A stretch of DNA of 64,000 bases, from positions 6,510,001 through 6,574,000 of the forward strand of contig NZ_CP036278.1 in the NCBI RefSeq assembly GCF_007748035.1, in the 5' to 3' direction. The notes under the pieces were generated by a model. The model searched no databases. It saw only the letters and a program-made list of their open reading frames with translations, and was not told where the DNA came from. Numbering within the stretch: the stretch's first letter is position 1; each line of letters begins with the position of its first letter. Below are positions 63,089 to 64,000 of the stretch, piece by piece. Position numbers and translations under genes: made by a program. Source of the stretch: Aeoliella mucimassa. GTDB taxonomy: Bacteria; Planctomycetota; Planctomycetia; Pirellulales; Lacipirellulaceae.

Positions 63089-64000
63089 ATGCGAAACGTC
63101 GTCTCACGAATTGCGGCTTTATTACTGGTTGGGCTTTTCCCGTTCCCAGTCTTCGCAACCGATGTGTATGTTGCCATCGACGGCGACGACTCGAATCCCG
63201 GCACTCGCGAGGCTCCGCTGGCGTCGGTCGAAAAGGGCGTGCAGATGATGCGCGACCAAGGCCCCGGCACGCTTTGGATCGGCCCCGGCGAGTTCTACCT
63301 GCCGAGCGGGGTGGCCCTCGATGCATCGCTGAGCGGCACCGCCGAACAACCGCTCGTGATTCGTGGCACCAAACCACACGCTACTCACTTAGTCGGCGCC
63401 CGCTCGGTCGACGAGTTTCGTCCGATCACCGCCGAGGAAGCTGCGCCGCTCCTATCCGACGAGGCCAAGCAGCACGTTGTGGTGGCCGATCTCGCTGCGC
63501 TAGGCTTTCCGAAACTCGCCGAGATGCCTTTGCAGCATCGCGCCCATCAATGCGAGGAACTCATCGTCGACAACGTGCCGATGCAGTCTGCTCGCTGGCC
63601 GAACGAAGGCTTCACCACGTTTACCGAGGTGATTGATTCCGGCGCCTCGAAGCCGATCCACTGGGTCAGCCGCGAAGTCTATCGCCCTGGTTCGTTTCGT
63701 TTTCCTAGCGACCGAGCGAAGCAGTGGAACTTCGACCGCGGGGTCTGGCTGCATGGGTTCTGGACCTACGACTGGGCCGACGAGGCGATCAAGGCGGGGA
63801 GCTTTAACCCTGAATCGGGCGAGGTCCGTCTGGCGGCCAAGCACACGTACGGGGTCGGCTCGCCTTACAACCCGAACGAACCTCGCCGGTTCTACGCGCT
63901 GCACGTGTTCGAAGAACTCGACCAGCCAGGCGAGTATTATCTCGATCGCCAGCAGCAGCGGCTGTACTTCTGGCCGCCGAGCAATCTGTCGCAGTCGGAA
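63089..64000 (+). CDS. Secreted parallel beta-helix protein (3' end outside window)
   Basis: The ATG at 63089 opens 304 codons that run off the window. The signal peptide is VVSRIAALLLVGLFPFPVFA. Then comes DVYVAIDGDDSNPGTREAPLASVEKGVQMM, the typical start of right-handed parallel beta-helix glycan-active proteins, followed by GTLWIGPGEFYLPSGVALD and LVIRGTKPHATHLVGA. It resembles planctomycete pectate-lyase-like or GH141-like proteins. The catalytic part is outside the window. Confidence 0.8.
   Translation, partial: MRNVVSRIAALLLVGLFPFPVFATDVYVAIDGDDSNPGTREAPLASVEKGVQMMRDQGPGTLWIGPGEFYLPSGVALDASLSGTAEQPLVIRGTKPHATHLVGARSVDEFRPITAEEAAPLLSDEAKQHVVVADLAALGFPKLAEMPLQHRAHQCEELIVDNVPMQSARWPNEGFTTFTEVIDSGASKPIHWVSREVYRPGSFRFPSDRAKQWNFDRGVWLHGFWTYDWADEAIKAGSFNPESGEVRLAAKHTYGVGSPYNPNEPRRFYALHVFEELDQPGEYYLDRQQQRLYFWPPSNLSQSE

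Noticed and set aside
1-64000. tRNA genes, rRNA genes, CRISPR arrays, prophage or plasmid origin
   Set aside because: I looked for cloverleaf-like stretches, regularly spaced repeats and iterons and saw none I could support by eye; a computed tRNA or CRISPR scan could still find one.

Overview
The window comes from a planctomycete, most likely Pirellulales (Lacipirellula/Bythopirellula-like). The signs are many secreted proteins ending in PEP-CTERM sorting signals, dockerin-like repeats of the form GDFNNDGxVDLADYTVWRD, a secreted protein with an LESLEAR N-terminal motif, many ECF sigma factors with membrane partners, high-GC coding sequence and widely spaced single genes. No rRNA, tRNA or CRISPR array was seen.

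Region 1 (1-8.6 kb): a membrane-anchored squalene-cyclase-fold repeat protein cut by the window edge, an NfeD-like membrane protein, a ParA ATPase with an uncharacterised partner, and an ECF sigma factor with a membrane protein that is probably its regulator. Region 2 (8.6-24 kb) is accessory and decaying. It holds an IS5/IS903-type element with a 9-bp target duplication inside a large PEP-CTERM gene that also carries a frameshift, an IS200/IS605-type element, a truncated RHS tip with a Hint domain and a GIY-YIG-like toxin followed by a DUF5076-like gene (candidate immunity), an IS110 element, and a caspase-like PEP-CTERM gene broken by a frameshift and a stop codon. Two copies of a ~250-bp intergenic repeat with a REP-like hairpin, and several AATAGATTCCCA palindromes, lie between these genes.

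Region 3 (23.7-27 kb): an ECF sigma factor, its probable membrane regulator and an LESLEAR-motif secreted helical protein. The sigma gene and the helical-protein gene share an almost identical promoter-like block, so they are probably one regulon. Region 4 (27-45.6 kb) is mostly housekeeping: an amidinotransferase-fold enzyme, a two-part PEP-CTERM/SGNH fusion, another ECF sigma factor, a glycosyltransferase translationally coupled to a BshC-like protein, purE, a dicarboxylate/amino-acid symporter, a GAF + PP2C-like protein, a ROK kinase, a 1052-residue LptC/LptA-like protein and, upstream of it, a KpsF-type arabinose-5-phosphate isomerase. The last two point to outer-membrane LPS (Kdo) assembly.

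Region 5 (45.7-64 kb): two PEP-CTERM proteins, an exported methyltransferase, a mercaptopyruvate-type sulfurtransferase, infC with an ATC start, a secreted propeller-like protein, a TrkA-C membrane protein, a phosphodiester-glycosidase-like protein, a GH16 glucanase, a ThuA-like protein, a Na/Pi cotransporter, a Tat-exported Gfo/Idh/MocA oxidoreductase and the start of a secreted beta-helix protein. Together they suggest a polysaccharide-degrading lifestyle.
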